A stretch of DNA of 64,000 nt from Sphingobacteriales bacterium 44-61 (GCA_001898405.1 MKTW01000002.1:373719-437718); one strand, 5' to 3'. Shown: positions 15,544 through 24,893, counted from the stretch's first letter. Notes: generated by a model from the sequence alone, not told the origin. Translations and numbers: made by a program.

Positions 15544-17778
15544 ATGCATAAAAGAAGATTCTGTCTCCTGGCCGCCTGTTGTTTTCTTTTCTTTAAAATA
15601 GATGCGCAGCAAAGTACTGTTGACAGTACTGACAAAAAAGTAAAAGCCCTTCTCGTAAAAATGACGCTGGAAGAGAAGATCGGTCAATTGAATCAATACT
15701 CCAATGATATAAAAGTTACAGGCCCGATAACAGTTTATGACTCCAAACTGGAAGATATCGCAAAAGGAAAAGTAGGCTCCATGTTGAATGTAAGCGGAGC
15801 TATTGCCACAAGGGAGATGCAGAAGGTAGCTATGAAATCAAGATTGAAGATCCCTCTATTGTTCGGCCTGGATGTTATTCATGGCTATCGTGTTACTTTT
15901 CCCATCCCGCTGGCAGAAGCTGCCAGCTGGGATATGGATGCGATAGAAAGATCGGCACGCATTGCCGCCACAGAAGCTTCAGCCAGCGGAGTGCACTGGA
16001 CCTTTGCTCCAATGGTTGATATAGCCCGTGATCCGCGCTGGGGGCGGGTGATGGAAGGAGCAGGAGAAGACCCCTATTTAGGATCATTGATCGCAACGGC
16101 AAGAGTAAAAGGATTCCAGGGCAAAGGCCTGGGCAATCTTGACGCAGTGATGGCCTGTGCGAAACATTTTGCAGCCTATGGCGCTGCGATTGGCGGACGT
16201 GATTATAACAGTGTAGACATGAGCCTGCATACACTTTGGCAGGTATACCTTCCTCCATTCAAAGCTGCCGCTGCTGCCGGCGCAGCCACTTTCATGAATT
16301 CGTTTAATGATCTGAATGGTATTCCTGCTACAGGTAACCGTTATCTGCAGCGTGATATCTTAAAAGGCAAATGGGGATTCAAAGGTTTTGTGGTGAGCGA
16401 TTGGGGTTCCGTTGGAGAAATGATCCCGCATGGCTATGCAGCAGACAAATATGAAGCAGCAGAAGCAGCGATCACTGCCGGCAGTGATATGGATATGGAG
16501 AGCCGTGCTTATACAGAGAATCTAAAAAAGTTGGTGGAAGACGGAAAGGTAAATGAAGCATTGATCGATGATGCCGTTTATCGCATCCTGTATAAAAAGT
16601 TTGAGCTTGGCCTGTTTGATGATCCTTATCGCTTCAGTGATGAACAAAGGGAAAAGCAGGTACTGGATAAACCGGAACACCAGGAAGCAGCAAGGGATAT
16701 GGGAAGAAAGAGTATTGTATTGCTGAAAAATCAGCATAGCCTGCTTCCGGTCTCTTCATCTGTTAAATCCATTGCATTGATAGGCCCATTGGTAAAAGCA
16801 GAAAAGGATATGAAGGGTTTCTGGTCGATCGACTGGGGAAAAGATGAAAGGCCGGTGTCTTTGTTTGAAGGGATAAAGCAGCAGGCTGGCCGCATTAAGA
16901 TCAATTTTGCCAAAGGCTGCAATATCAATGACTCATCAAAAGCAGGCTTCGCCGAAGCTATAAAACTCGCCCGTTCATCCGATCTGGTGATCATTGCTGC
17001 AGGTGAAACAGCAGATATGAGCGGGGAAGCAAAAAGCAGGGCCAATATTCATCTGCCAGGTGTGCAGGAAGATCTTATCAAAGCCATCCATGCCACAGGT
17101 AAACCCGTAGTCGTTATTTTAATGGCAGGAAGGCCGCTGGTGTTCAATTGGACAGCAGAGCATGTTCCTTCCATACTCTATACCTGGTGGTTGGGCAGCC
17201 AGGCAGGTAATTCCATTGCAGATGTATTATTCGGAAAATACAATCCTTCAGGCAAACTCCCTATCTCATTTCCACGCTCCGAAGGGCAGATCCCTGTTTA
17301 TTACAATTACCTGAATACAGGAAGACCCGGACCTGAAGAAGAAGCCGGGGGATATAATACAGGTTATATAGATATGCCCAGGTTGCCGCAATATGTTTTT
17401 GGTCATGGATTAAGCTATACAACGTTCGAATATAAAGACCTTACTGTTTCAAAGAGCCAACTAATGACAGGTGATGCCGCTGAAATTTCTTTTGTGCTCA
17501 CCAACACAGGAAAGGTCAGTGGTGAAGAAGTGGCCCAGCTTTACCTGAGGGATGTGGTGGCCCAGCCAATAAGACCTGTAAAAGAGTTAAAGGATTTTCA
17601 AAAAGTTTTTCTTAAGCCGGGCGAGTCAAAGAAGATCACCTTTAAGATCGACCGGGAAAAACTTTCATTCTATGATAGTGAACTCAACTGGATAGCACAG
17701 CCGGGTAAGTTTGATATTTATATCGGCAGTTCTTCGAAGGATATCCGGCTACAGGGAAACTTGTACCTTCAACAATGA
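15544..17778 (+). CDS. bglX: Beta-glucosidase, glycoside hydrolase family 3 (BglX-like)
   Basis: Read from the ATG at 15544 this is a 744-residue periplasmic enzyme. The signal peptide MHKRRFCLLAACCFLFFKIDA is probably cut before QQ; a lipobox-like LAAC lies inside it, so lipid attachment cannot be excluded. The frame is open 22 codons further upstream but those residues would spoil the signal. The GH3 N-terminal barrel has MTLEEKIGQLNQ, GLDVIHGYR, MVDIARDPRWGRVMEGAGEDPYL (kept in short here: DPRWGR, GEDPYLG), CAKHFAAYGA and the nucleophile D286 in FVVSDWGS. The C-terminal half carries the alpha/beta sandwich (LLPVSSSVKSIALIGPL) and a fibronectin-III-like domain ending in DIYIGSSSKDIRL. It hydrolyses beta-linked glucosides or related oligosaccharides. 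No linked sugar genes are adjacent. Confidence 0.93.
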   Translation: MHKRRFCLLAACCFLFFKIDAQQSTVDSTDKKVKALLVKMTLEEKIGQLNQYSNDIKVTGPITVYDSKLEDIAKGKVGSMLNVSGAIATREMQKVAMKSRLKIPLLFGLDVIHGYRVTFPIPLAEAASWDMDAIERSARIAATEASASGVHWTFAPMVDIARDPRWGRVMEGAGEDPYLGSLIATARVKGFQGKGLGNLDAVMACAKHFAAYGAAIGGRDYNSVDMSLHTLWQVYLPPFKAAAAAGAATFMNSFNDLNGIPATGNRYLQRDILKGKWGFKGFVVSDWGSVGEMIPHGYAADKYEAAEAAITAGSDMDMESRAYTENLKKLVEDGKVNEALIDDAVYRILYKKFELGLFDDPYRFSDEQREKQVLDKPEHQEAARDMGRKSIVLLKNQHSLLPVSSSVKSIALIGPLVKAEKDMKGFWSIDWGKDERPVSLFEGIKQQAGRIKINFAKGCNINDSSKAGFAEAIKLARSSDLVIIAAGETADMSGEAKSRANIHLPGVQEDLIKAIHATGKPVVVILMAGRPLVFNWTAEHVPSILYTWWLGSQAGNSIADVLFGKYNPSGKLPISFPRSEGQIPVYYNYLNTGRPGPEEEAGGYNTGYIDMPRLPQYVFGHGLSYTTFEYKDLTVSKSQLMTGDAAEISFVLTNTGKVSGEEVAQLYLRDVVAQPIRPVKELKDFQKVFLKPGESKKITFKIDREKLSFYDSELNWIAQPGKFDIYIGSSSKDIRLQGNLYLQQ

Positions 17779-17813
17779 TATAGCAGATCAGCGATGGCAA
17801 ATCTGTCCCGCCA

Positions 17814-18524
17814 TCACTCCTGCCCTGCGATGATCATTGCGCCTGCCCCAAATATCACAAGGTCCTGGAGGAAATGTATCAGCAATGCCCATCCCAATCC
17901 CTTTGTTTCGATCACCGATTTTGCCAGAAGCCAACCCAGCGTGCCGGAAGCTATTACCCCGAAAAGACCACTGGGAGTACCTTGCAAATGAGCAACACCG
18001 AAAATGATCCCCGATATCCAGCAAATAGTAACAGGGTTCAGCTTGCCATCCAATCCTGCTACAATAACAAAACGGCTTAGTATCTCTTCAGACCAGGCAT
18101 TGGTCAGAGAAAACAACAGCACCAGGGGCAACAATGCAAAAAATGAATGATTAACTGATCCTTTTTGCGAGATCACGCCGACAGACATCAACATTATAGT
18201 ACCGATCGTGAATGCGGCCGCAACGGTTGGCCCATAAATATTCCAGCTATTGTTCTTACCAGATGAGCTAAGCCCCAGGCGGAAAAATGTTTTGAAGCTT
18301 TTTTTATTGTACAGATACATTAATCCCAAAGCAATAAAAGAAATGAGCAGGGCCAGTATCTGTATCGTGAAAGTGAGATTCACCATTGGGTAAGACGAGA
18401 TCATCCATAGAGAAAACAAACCCTTTTGTAAGAAATGAGCAAGAAGAGCTATCGAAAGAAGGCCGCTCATGCTAATGAGAATTGGCACGCCGATACATTT
18501 CAGTCTCGAAATTATTTTGCCCAT
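17814..18524 (-). CDS. CPBP-family intramembrane metalloprotease
   Basis: This 236-residue protein has several hydrophobic segments and the CPBP (Abi) motifs: EEILSRF (the EExxxR motif), FGVAHLQG with its His, and LIHFLQDLVI with the second His. In the family these residues form the site of a membrane-embedded protease related to Rce1; members process or export small peptides or have unknown substrates. It is convergent with bglX and divergent from the arsR operon. No bacteriocin or prenylation gene is adjacent, so its role remains open. Confidence 0.88.
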   Translation of the reverse strand: MGKIISRLKCIGVPILISMSGLLSIALLAHFLQKGLFSLWMISSYPMVNLTFTIQILALLISFIALGLMYLYNKKSFKTFFRLGLSSSGKNNSWNIYGPTVAAAFTIGTIMLMSVGVISQKGSVNHSFFALLPLVLLFSLTNAWSEEILSRFVIVAGLDGKLNPVTICWISGIIFGVAHLQGTPSGLFGVIASGTLGWLLAKSVIETKGLGWALLIHFLQDLVIFGAGAMIIAGQE

Positions 18525-18640
18525 AGATCTAAACTGGATGAATTTACTGATCAGCTTTGCTCAGGGAATGGCTTCGGTTCATCAGTGCGGATTTTACCTG
18601 GTACTAAGCTAATAATGATTTCCCTGCTTTGAAAAAATAA

Positions 18641-18687
18641 TTTGCGTAGTCAAATAACTACACTTATATTTGTAGTCAAATAGCTAC
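18641..18687 (+). promoter_or_regulatory. Promoter and twin operator of the arsR-type operon
   Basis: TTTG (18641-18644), 20 bases, then TATATTTG (18665-18672) form a near-ideal Bacteroidota promoter. Two copies of GTAG-TCAAATA(A/G)-CTAC lie at 18646-18661 and 18672-18687. Each is an inverted repeat GTAG-N8-CTAC, with centres 26 bp apart; one sits in the promoter spacer and one over the start site. This is the layout expected for repression by the ArsR protein encoded immediately downstream. Confidence 0.8.
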
Positions 18688-18690
18688 ATA

Positions 18691-19014
18691 ATGAATTTAC
18701 GAAGAGACGTTTTCCAGGCGATAGCCGACCCCACCAGGAGGGCCATCCTGCTGCTGGTCGCTTCCCAGGCAATGACAGCCGGAGCCATAGCCGCCAATTT
18801 TGACACCGCCAGGCCAACTGTTTCAAAGCACCTGCAAATACTTACCAAATGTGAATTGCTTGAACAGGAGCAAAACGGCCGGGAGATCTATTATCACTTC
18901 AATCCTAAAAAAATGAAAGAAGTAGCCGATTTCATTGAACCCTTCCGCAAAATGTGGGACGACAGGTTCAACAAACTGGAAGCAATTATGAAAAAACACA
19001 AACCCAAAAAATAA
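18691..19014 (+). CDS. ArsR/SmtB-family transcriptional regulator
   Basis: A 107-residue winged-helix protein: [19 protein letters not shown] is the typical first helix pair, and [33 protein letters not shown] is the recognition helix and wing. The metal-binding Cys/His cluster of classical ArsR (ELCVCDL) is absent; the equivalent region reads [11 protein letters not shown]. It therefore belongs to the metal-independent subgroup often linked to SRPBCC genes. It is the first gene of the operon, 6 bases before the SRPBCC gene, and very probably represses its own promoter through the twin operator at 18646-18687. Confidence 0.93.
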   Translation: MNLRRDVFQAIADPTRRAILLLVASQAMTAGAIAANFDTARPTVSKHLQILTKCELLEQEQNGREIYYHFNPKKMKEVADFIEPFRKMWDDRFNKLEAIMKKHKPKK

Positions 19015-19020
19015 AACTAT

Positions 19021-19488
19021 ATGGAACGGAAAACAAAAGTCAATGCTGAAGACGGCAAACCGGACTTAATGATCACCAGGGAATTTGATTTACCGGTAGA
19101 ATTGGTATTTCAAGCATATACAGATCCCGATATCGTTGCCCAATGGATGGGTACCAAAGTGCTTAAGCTGGAGAGTAAAAAACACGGCAGCTATGTATTT
19201 GAAACAACCGACCCCAAGGGTAACATTGCATTCCAGGCCAACGGCGTGATCCATGAGTTTATTCCCAATCAGAAAATCACCAGAACATTTGAAATGGAAA
19301 ATGCCCCTTTCAGTGTTCAGCTTGAATTCCTGGAGTTTGAACCGCTTACGGAAGATACCAGTAAGCTCACTATACACACTGTGTTCAGATCAGTGGCTCA
19401 CAGGGACCAGCTGCTGCAATTGCCTTTTGCTTACGGCATAAATATGGCACATGACCGCCTGCAGGACATTGTAAGAAAACAAAAATGA
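19021..19488 (+). CDS. SRPBCC (AHSA1-type) domain protein
   Basis: 155 residues forming one Bet v1-like / AHSA1 fold. The typical opening is ITREFDLPVELVFQAYTDPDIVAQWMGT, and the end FAYGINMAHDRLQDIVRK is the long C-terminal helix. Such proteins bind hydrophobic ligands; those encoded after ArsR genes are mostly uncharacterised. It starts 6 bases after arsR and is followed 6 bases later by the DoxX-like gene. Confidence 0.92.
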   Translation: MERKTKVNAEDGKPDLMITREFDLPVELVFQAYTDPDIVAQWMGTKVLKLESKKHGSYVFETTDPKGNIAFQANGVIHEFIPNQKITRTFEMENAPFSVQLEFLEFEPLTEDTSKLTIHTVFRSVAHRDQLLQLPFAYGINMAHDRLQDIVRKQK

Positions 19489-19494
19489 TACACC

Positions 19495-19881
19495 ATGCCA
19501 AAGAGAAATAAAATCATCTATTGGGTCTCTACGATCTGGCTTGCTTTAGGTATGGCCTCAACAGGGATAGTACAGTTGTTCAGGGTAAAAGAGGATGTGG
19601 ATTTTATTATACAAATGGGTTATCCTGATTATTTTCTGACCATAATCGGTACCTGGAAAATTTTAGGCGCCATAGCAGTGCTTATTCCTAAATTTACTTT
19701 ATTAAAGGAATGGGCTTATGCAGGCTTTTTCTTTATCATGTCGGGGGCAGTGTTCTCTCATATTGCAACAGGCAATTCCATGAACGAGATATTTCCTGCG
19801 GTATTACTGCTGGCTTTGACAGTGATATCCTGGTATTTCAGACCTGCAAACAGAAAAATCATTCCCTTAGTTAATGCATGA
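19495..19881 (+). CDS. DoxX-like small membrane protein
   Basis: 128 residues with four hydrophobic segments (about 10-25, 45-62, 72-90, 97-115) and the pattern of the DoxX-like family (LALGMASTGIVQLF, GYPDYFLTIIGTWKILGAIAVLIP split over two helices, EWAYAGFFFIMSGAVFSHI). Function is not known. It is the third gene of the ArsR operon, and its stop codon overlaps the start of the next small frame (ATGA). Confidence 0.88.
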   Translation: MPKRNKIIYWVSTIWLALGMASTGIVQLFRVKEDVDFIIQMGYPDYFLTIIGTWKILGAIAVLIPKFTLLKEWAYAGFFFIMSGAVFSHIATGNSMNEIFPAVLLLALTVISWYFRPANRKIIPLVNA

Positions 19882-19991
19882 GCAGCATGAATCCCAAGGT
19901 CGATTTCTACTTCGACAAAGCCAAAACACTGGAGTCAAGGATTGAGAAGTATATACCGCAAATTCTCAAGGGCAAGGGATTGGAAGATTAA
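19878..19991 (+). pseudogene. Internally deleted remnant of a YdeI-family (DUF1801-like) gene
   Basis: The 37-residue frame begins MSSMNPKVDFYFDKAK and continues TLESRIEKYIPQILKGKGLED. As I remember the YdeI family, the first half matches its very beginning (NPKVDFYFxKAK) and the second half its very end (xRIEKxIPxILxGKGLxD), with the central ~140 residues missing. The deletion has kept the frame and both ends, so the remnant may still be translated by coupling from the DoxX-like gene (ATGA overlap). In related operons an intact YdeI gene is common at this place. I call it a deletion remnant, with no likely function. Confidence 0.6.
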
Positions 19992-20008
19992 TTATAAATA
20001 TTTTGAAA

Positions 20009-20566
20009 ATGGAAAAGAAACTGCCTCCTTCACAACGTGAAGAACTATTTAAAATACTGAAAGCCCGTTTTGAAAAAAACATGAGCCGTCATAAAGGGGT
20101 GGAATGGGCCAAAGTGCAGACCAGGCTGGAAGCAAGTGCAAAAAAAATATGGTCGCTCAATGAAATGGAAATGACCGGCGGTGAACCTGATGTGATAGGC
20201 CATGATAAAAAAACAGGTGAATATATTTTTTGCGATTGTTCGGCAGAAAGTCCCAAAGGCCGCAGAAGCATCTGCTACGACCATAAGGCCCAGGCGTCAA
20301 GAAAAGAGCACCAGCCAGCCAATAATGCTGTTGATATGGCAGCTGAGATAGGTATAGAAATCTTAACAGAAGAACAATACCGCGAGCTGCAGCAGCTGGG
20401 GAATTTCGATACAAAAACTTCGAGCTGGGTGCAAACGCCTGCAGCTATCCGGAAGCTCGATGGAGCGCTTTTTTGTGACCGCCGTTATGATCATGTTTTC
20501 CTGTATCACAATGGAGCACAATCTTATTATGCCGCCAGAGGGTTCCGTGGCTTGCTGAGAATTTGA
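20009..20566 (+). CDS. DUF4256 family protein
   Basis: A soluble protein of 185 residues matching the DUF4256 family: LPPSQREELFKILKARFEKN at the start, then GVEWAKVQTRLEA, SLNEMEMTGGEPDVIGHDK, YIFCDCSAESPKGRRSICYD, and a C-terminal FCDRRYDHVFLYHNGAQSYY. No enzymatic motif is recognised. I use the ATG at 20009 in preference to an in-frame TTG two codons earlier. It lies 17 bases after the YdeI remnant and closes the ArsR-SRPBCC-DoxX operon; the same set is often found together, which suggests a shared but unknown role. Confidence 0.88.
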   Translation: MEKKLPPSQREELFKILKARFEKNMSRHKGVEWAKVQTRLEASAKKIWSLNEMEMTGGEPDVIGHDKKTGEYIFCDCSAESPKGRRSICYDHKAQASRKEHQPANNAVDMAAEIGIEILTEEQYRELQQLGNFDTKTSSWVQTPAAIRKLDGALFCDRRYDHVFLYHNGAQSYYAARGFRGLLRI

Positions 20567-20633
20567 GTTTATCACTCCTGCTTGCCTTAGCCGGCCCCGC
20601 TGGCGGCACTGAAACTGCAATTACTTCAAAGTA

Positions 20634-21809
20634 TTACCACTTTGGGATCTCGAGATCATCTTTCGATGGCAGCTTTGGAAATTTAGCATGGGGTTCACGC
20701 TGGTACCAAAATGCAACAGAAGAGATATCCGATTTCTGAGGATAATACCTCCAATCATGCCTCCAGCCAAGGTCCTGGATCGTGATGCGCAAATCTTTCT
20801 CAAATCGTATAGGGTCCATAATATGCCAGCGATACATACCGAATGCCTGTTGTGATCTGTAAAGGCCATCAGGGCGGATCACCTGGTGCAATCCTGCGTA
20901 GGCTGTAGAGAATTCCTGGTATTGTTTGGTCTTGTTATTCTCAAAATTATAGGACCCGCAAAAATAGTCCTCCGTACCTGTACCATTGATGGTTGGATAT
21001 TGTGTATCTCCATCCATATAGAACTTTATCTCACCTTCACCCCACCATGCATTATTGTTTACATTCCATGCTAAATAGCAGCCAACATATTGCCCCTTTC
21101 CTTTTACGTTATCCAATAAAGTGTGCAAAGAGCCTGTGGTAGGATTAGACCTCCTGAATTGGGCATGAAAATAGGCTTCATCATCTCCTATTTCCGTTAA
21201 TGTATAATCAACCTGGTAATAAAGACGCATAGATTCTTTGTGGTTGATATTTTCCATTGTGATCTTACATTTTTTCCGGAAAGGCATTTTCCAGTAACAA
21301 TTAAATGCGCTGCCGGGATTAACCGTAACAGCCAATGAGTTCAACTGTGCATACTCATTGAATGCCATTCCAAAAAAATCTCCCACCGGCACTTCAACAG
21401 ATGGTTCCTTTTCATCGTCCCAATAAAAACGGAGGATGGAAAAACGCCAATTACCTGTTGGCGTCATCCAGATATGCTGGATAGCGCCCGGTCCTTCTAT
21501 TTCCGCTATTGTAATTGTTTCTCCACTGAGTATTTCTATAAAAGGATTCACCTTCCAGCCTTTACCAAGGTCTTTTGCAGCATACCAGGCATTGGCAACA
21601 TTCCGTTTACCACTATCCAGCGATGGATCAGCCATTCCACCCTTACCTTTTGCGCCAGAGAAATTCTCCGGGCTGATAGACCTTGTTTTAGCATCAGATA
21701 AACGGGACAGATTGCCAAGATTCATATCCACCCCATTGAATTTTGAAGGCTGCTGTGCATACAAATGAGCACAGAATAGCAACGACAAAGCAAACATTAT
21801 TTTTCGCAT
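20634..21809 (-). CDS. Secreted DUF2961 protein, glycoside hydrolase family 172
   Basis: 391 residues with a signal peptide (MRKIMFALSLLFCAHLYA, cut before QQ). The body is the DUF2961 domain: SPENFSGAKGKGGMA, a beta-jelly-roll core (GPGAIQHIWMTP, RFYWDDEKEPSVEVPVGDFFG), SLAVTVNPGSAFNCYWKMPF, NNNAWWGEGEIKFYMDGD and the highly conserved INGTGTEDYFCGSYNF with Glu/Asp residues. DUF2961 now forms GH172, whose known members release alpha-D-arabinofuranosyl or related D-fructofuranosyl and galactofuranosyl units. It is the last gene of the sugar locus, 51 bases after the ribulokinase gene. With an isomerase and kinase for D-arabinose next to it, exo-D-arabinofuranosidase is the best guess. Confidence 0.85.
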   Translation of the reverse strand: MRKIMFALSLLFCAHLYAQQPSKFNGVDMNLGNLSRLSDAKTRSISPENFSGAKGKGGMADPSLDSGKRNVANAWYAAKDLGKGWKVNPFIEILSGETITIAEIEGPGAIQHIWMTPTGNWRFSILRFYWDDEKEPSVEVPVGDFFGMAFNEYAQLNSLAVTVNPGSAFNCYWKMPFRKKCKITMENINHKESMRLYYQVDYTLTEIGDDEAYFHAQFRRSNPTTGSLHTLLDNVKGKGQYVGCYLAWNVNNNAWWGEGEIKFYMDGDTQYPTINGTGTEDYFCGSYNFENNKTKQYQEFSTAYAGLHQVIRPDGLYRSQQAFGMYRWHIMDPIRFEKDLRITIQDLGWRHDWRYYPQKSDISSVAFWYQREPHAKFPKLPSKDDLEIPKW

Positions 21810-21860
21810 AGCAAAATGATTAGATGGTTTATAATTAATGTCAATATTTTCCTGGGATAC

Positions 21861-23528
21861 TCAATTCCTGTTGTTCATACTTTCAATAAAGTCTCCTATG
21901 GCCTTATACTTCTTATAGCGTTTGCCATAAAGAGCCGCCCTTTCGCGGTCAGGATGATATTCCATATCAAATCCCTTTCCCATTCCGTTCATCGCATCTT
22001 CCACCTTTTCATAAATACCTGCTGTAGTTGCCGCAAACATAGCAGCACCTAAAGCACCTGTTTGTTCCGATGCGTTGATCTTGATCGGCATATTCAATAC
22101 ATCAGCCAGCATTTGCATAACAAAGGGTGATTTTCTTGCAACGCCGCCTATACCGATCAATTCTTTCACCGGGATATTCTGCTGTATAAATCTATCCACG
22201 ATGGCCTTGCTGCCAAAGCAGGTTGATTCCACCAACGACCGGAAAATCCTTGGGGCGTCACTGCCGAGGCTCAGGCCTGTAATGCTGCCTTTAAGAAGCG
22301 CATTACTGTCAGGAGTTCGCCTGCCATTGAACCAATCAATACTCAGTTCGCTATTTTCATCCCATGCCAGTTGAGCAGCCTGGTTGCTCAATTCGGGAAT
22401 CAATCTATCAATACGTTCATTGATCCAGGCCGTATCCGGAACGGGTGCCTGATTAAATGAATGCCTTAAAGGCCAGGCAAGCACATTATTAAACCACGCA
22501 TATATATCCCCGAAGGCTGACTGCCCTGCTTCCATTCCAATCATACCGGGAATGATGGAGCCATCTACCACACCACAGATCCCGGAAACAAATTTTCCAT
22601 TCATTTCACTTGATGGTGCTACCAGCATATCACAGGTGGATGTACCAATTACTTTACATAAGGAGTAAGGAGAGATCTGCCCTCCGACAGCGCCCATATG
22701 TGCGTCCATTGCGCCGATACCGATCTTCACATTTGTGCTGAGGCCAAGCTTTTCTGCCCAGCTTGCGCTAAGGTTTCCTGCACACTGGTCAGCCGTATAA
22801 GTTTTGCTATATAACCTGTCCCTGAACCCGCCAAGCAGTGGGTCCAACGATGAAAAAAAACTATCGGGTGGCAACCCATTCCATTCATCAGCCCACAGGG
22901 CTTTGTGGCCGGCAGAGCAGACACTTCGTTTCATTTCCGAAACATGTTTGCCGCCGGTAAGGAGGAATGGCATCCAATCGCAATGCTCCACCCAGGAATA
23001 ACAGGCATTTCTTACAGCATTGTTTTTCCTCAGTACATACAATAACTTACTCCAAAACCACTCTGACGAATAAATGCCACCGACATTCCGGAGATAATCA
23101 GTGGCAAACAATTTAGCATGATCATTTATTGCTGCCATCTCGTTGATAGCTGAATGGTCTTTCCACAACACAAACATTGCATCAGGATCATTCTCAAAAG
23201 CCGGAAGCATTGCCAATGGAGTCCCGGTTTCATCTACCGCTACAGGCGTGGAGCCTGTTGTATCAATTGATATTGCTTTAATGTTTGCCCTTACCGATGT
23301 ACCCGCCTGCGCCAAAGCCTTCTTTATTACCGTTTCCAGTCCTTCCACATAATCCAGCGGATGCTGGCGGAATTGGTTGATAGAAGCATCGCAATACAAT
23401 CCATCTCTCCATCGTGGATAATAAAACAGGGAGGAACTCACTTCCCGGCCACTCGCGGCATCTACAATAAGACAGCGCACAGAATCTGTACCATAGTCGA
23501 TTCCAATACAATAGTTATCAGAAGCCAT
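21861..23528 (-). CDS. araB: Ribulokinase (AraB-type FGGY kinase)
   Basis: This 555-residue FGGY carbohydrate kinase follows E. coli AraB closely: IGIDYGTDSVRCLIVDAASG, YYPRWRDGLYCDAS, NQFRQHPLDYVE, SIDTTGSTPVAVDE, AMFVLWKDHSA, GGIYSSEWFWSKLL, CSAGHKALWADEWNGLPP, GAMDAHMGAVGG and VIGTSTCDMLVA. AraB phosphorylates L-ribulose and also D-ribulose (established for the E. coli enzyme). No L-arabinose isomerase or ribulose-5-phosphate epimerase gene lies nearby; the companion isomerase is of the FucI type, which makes D-ribulose from D-arabinose. D-ribulose is therefore the likely substrate, giving D-ribulose 5-phosphate directly. It sits 15 bases after the permease gene. Confidence 0.93.
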   Translation of the reverse strand: MASDNYCIGIDYGTDSVRCLIVDAASGREVSSSLFYYPRWRDGLYCDASINQFRQHPLDYVEGLETVIKKALAQAGTSVRANIKAISIDTTGSTPVAVDETGTPLAMLPAFENDPDAMFVLWKDHSAINEMAAINDHAKLFATDYLRNVGGIYSSEWFWSKLLYVLRKNNAVRNACYSWVEHCDWMPFLLTGGKHVSEMKRSVCSAGHKALWADEWNGLPPDSFFSSLDPLLGGFRDRLYSKTYTADQCAGNLSASWAEKLGLSTNVKIGIGAMDAHMGAVGGQISPYSLCKVIGTSTCDMLVAPSSEMNGKFVSGICGVVDGSIIPGMIGMEAGQSAFGDIYAWFNNVLAWPLRHSFNQAPVPDTAWINERIDRLIPELSNQAAQLAWDENSELSIDWFNGRRTPDSNALLKGSITGLSLGSDAPRIFRSLVESTCFGSKAIVDRFIQQNIPVKELIGIGGVARKSPFVMQMLADVLNMPIKINASEQTGALGAAMFAATTAGIYEKVEDAMNGMGKGFDMEYHPDRERAALYGKRYKKYKAIGDFIESMNNRN

Positions 23529-23543
23529 GTTAAAGGTGTTTTA

Positions 23544-24893
23544 TCAGTGAGTGCTTCTAATAAGCGTCTGGTTCTCGTCAACAGTCATTGCATGAGCTTT
23601 TCCTGCTCCCCATATTGCATAATAAGCGATGAATGCAAAGCATGCCATTGGAATAACAAATGCCACGGACATACTCGTATGGTCGCCGAGAGTGCCCATT
23701 AAAGGCGGGCAAAATGCTCCACCGGCTACAGCCATTACCAGGAATGAGGAGGCTTTTTTAGTAAGCGGCCCCAGGCCTTTTATGCCGAGTGCAAAAATGG
23801 TTGGGAACATTACAGACATAAAAAAGTAGGTAGAGAACAAAGCGATCACGCTTATCCATCCCAGCCGCATCACTACAATAGCTGTCAGGATAGTATTGGC
23901 AATTGCATAGATCGCCAGTAATTTTCTTGGCGAAATAAATTTCATGAAATATGAACCCGTCAAACGCCCTATCCAGAAAGAACCCATTCCACCCAAAGCC
24001 AGGATGAGTGAAGCAGCCTGTTCGGGGTTTTTAGGCATGAATACCTGCCCAAAGCTACCCAGATGTTCCATCATGGAAGCAATAGTGGTTTGAAGGTTTG
24101 CAACAGCCTCAGTCACATAATTGATAAAAAATGAATTGACACCGGTTTGTGCTGCCACATATAAAAACTGTGCTATCACTGCCAGTATAAAAGCAGGATG
24201 TTTGAGTAATTCGCGGGTTGGTGCATTGGCCGCTATCCCTTCTTCATTCTCTTCCTGGATCGCAGGCAACTTTGTAAAAAGAAAAAGAATGATCGCCGCT
24301 ACAACGATGCCACCAACCAGCATGTAAGGCGGTATCAGTGAATCGAATGTTCCGGCATTACCCGATTTTTCAGCTCCGAATATAAAGAGCCCACCCATCA
24401 ATGGTCCCAAGATCCAGCCAAGCCCATTGAATGACTGTGCGATATTAATACGTCTCGCCGCACCCGAAGAAGGTCCGAGTACGGTAGCATAAGGATTGGC
24501 AGCAGTTTCCAGGCAAGCTAATCCGCAGGCGAGAATAAAAAGTGCGATCAAAAAAGGAATAAATGCGGCAATCTTTGCTGCCGGGTAAAATAAGAAAGCT
24601 CCTAATGCAAAAAGGCATAACCCCAGTATGATCCCCTTTTTATATCCATGGCGTTTCATAAAAAGGCCGGCCGGATATGCCATAGCCAGGTAGCCGATAT
24701 AGAGTGAAAACTGGACAAACCCCGACTGGGCCTTTGTAACTCCCAACGTATCCTGGAAATGCTTATCAAGCACGTCAAGCAATCCGTGCGCAAATCCCCA
24801 AAGCAAAAACAAGAGAGTAATCAGCGCAAAAGGCCTGAAATAATTTATTCCATCAACGCCTTTAAATAAATTTTGAACCGGTCTATTTTTCAT
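23544..24893 (-). CDS. fucP: L-fucose/D-arabinose:H+ symporter family permease (FucP-like)
   Basis: A 449-residue MFS permease with about 12 membrane segments. It starts with the FucP-like FALITLLFLLWGFAHGLLDVLDKHFQ, followed by SGFVQFSLYIGYLAMAYPAGLFMKRHGYK and the ACLETAANPYATVLGP segment typical of the FucP branch. E. coli FucP carries L-fucose and also D-arabinose and L-galactose by proton symport. Here it is placed between the FucI-type isomerase (17 bases upstream) and the ribulokinase (15 bases downstream), so it should bring the monosaccharide across the inner membrane. Confidence 0.92.
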   Translation of the reverse strand: MKNRPVQNLFKGVDGINYFRPFALITLLFLLWGFAHGLLDVLDKHFQDTLGVTKAQSGFVQFSLYIGYLAMAYPAGLFMKRHGYKKGIILGLCLFALGAFLFYPAAKIAAFIPFLIALFILACGLACLETAANPYATVLGPSSGAARRINIAQSFNGLGWILGPLMGGLFIFGAEKSGNAGTFDSLIPPYMLVGGIVVAAIILFLFTKLPAIQEENEEGIAANAPTRELLKHPAFILAVIAQFLYVAAQTGVNSFFINYVTEAVANLQTTIASMMEHLGSFGQVFMPKNPEQAASLILALGGMGSFWIGRLTGSYFMKFISPRKLLAIYAIANTILTAIVVMRLGWISVIALFSTYFFMSVMFPTIFALGIKGLGPLTKKASSFLVMAVAGGAFCPPLMGTLGDHTSMSVAFVIPMACFAFIAYYAIWGAGKAHAMTVDENQTLIRSTH

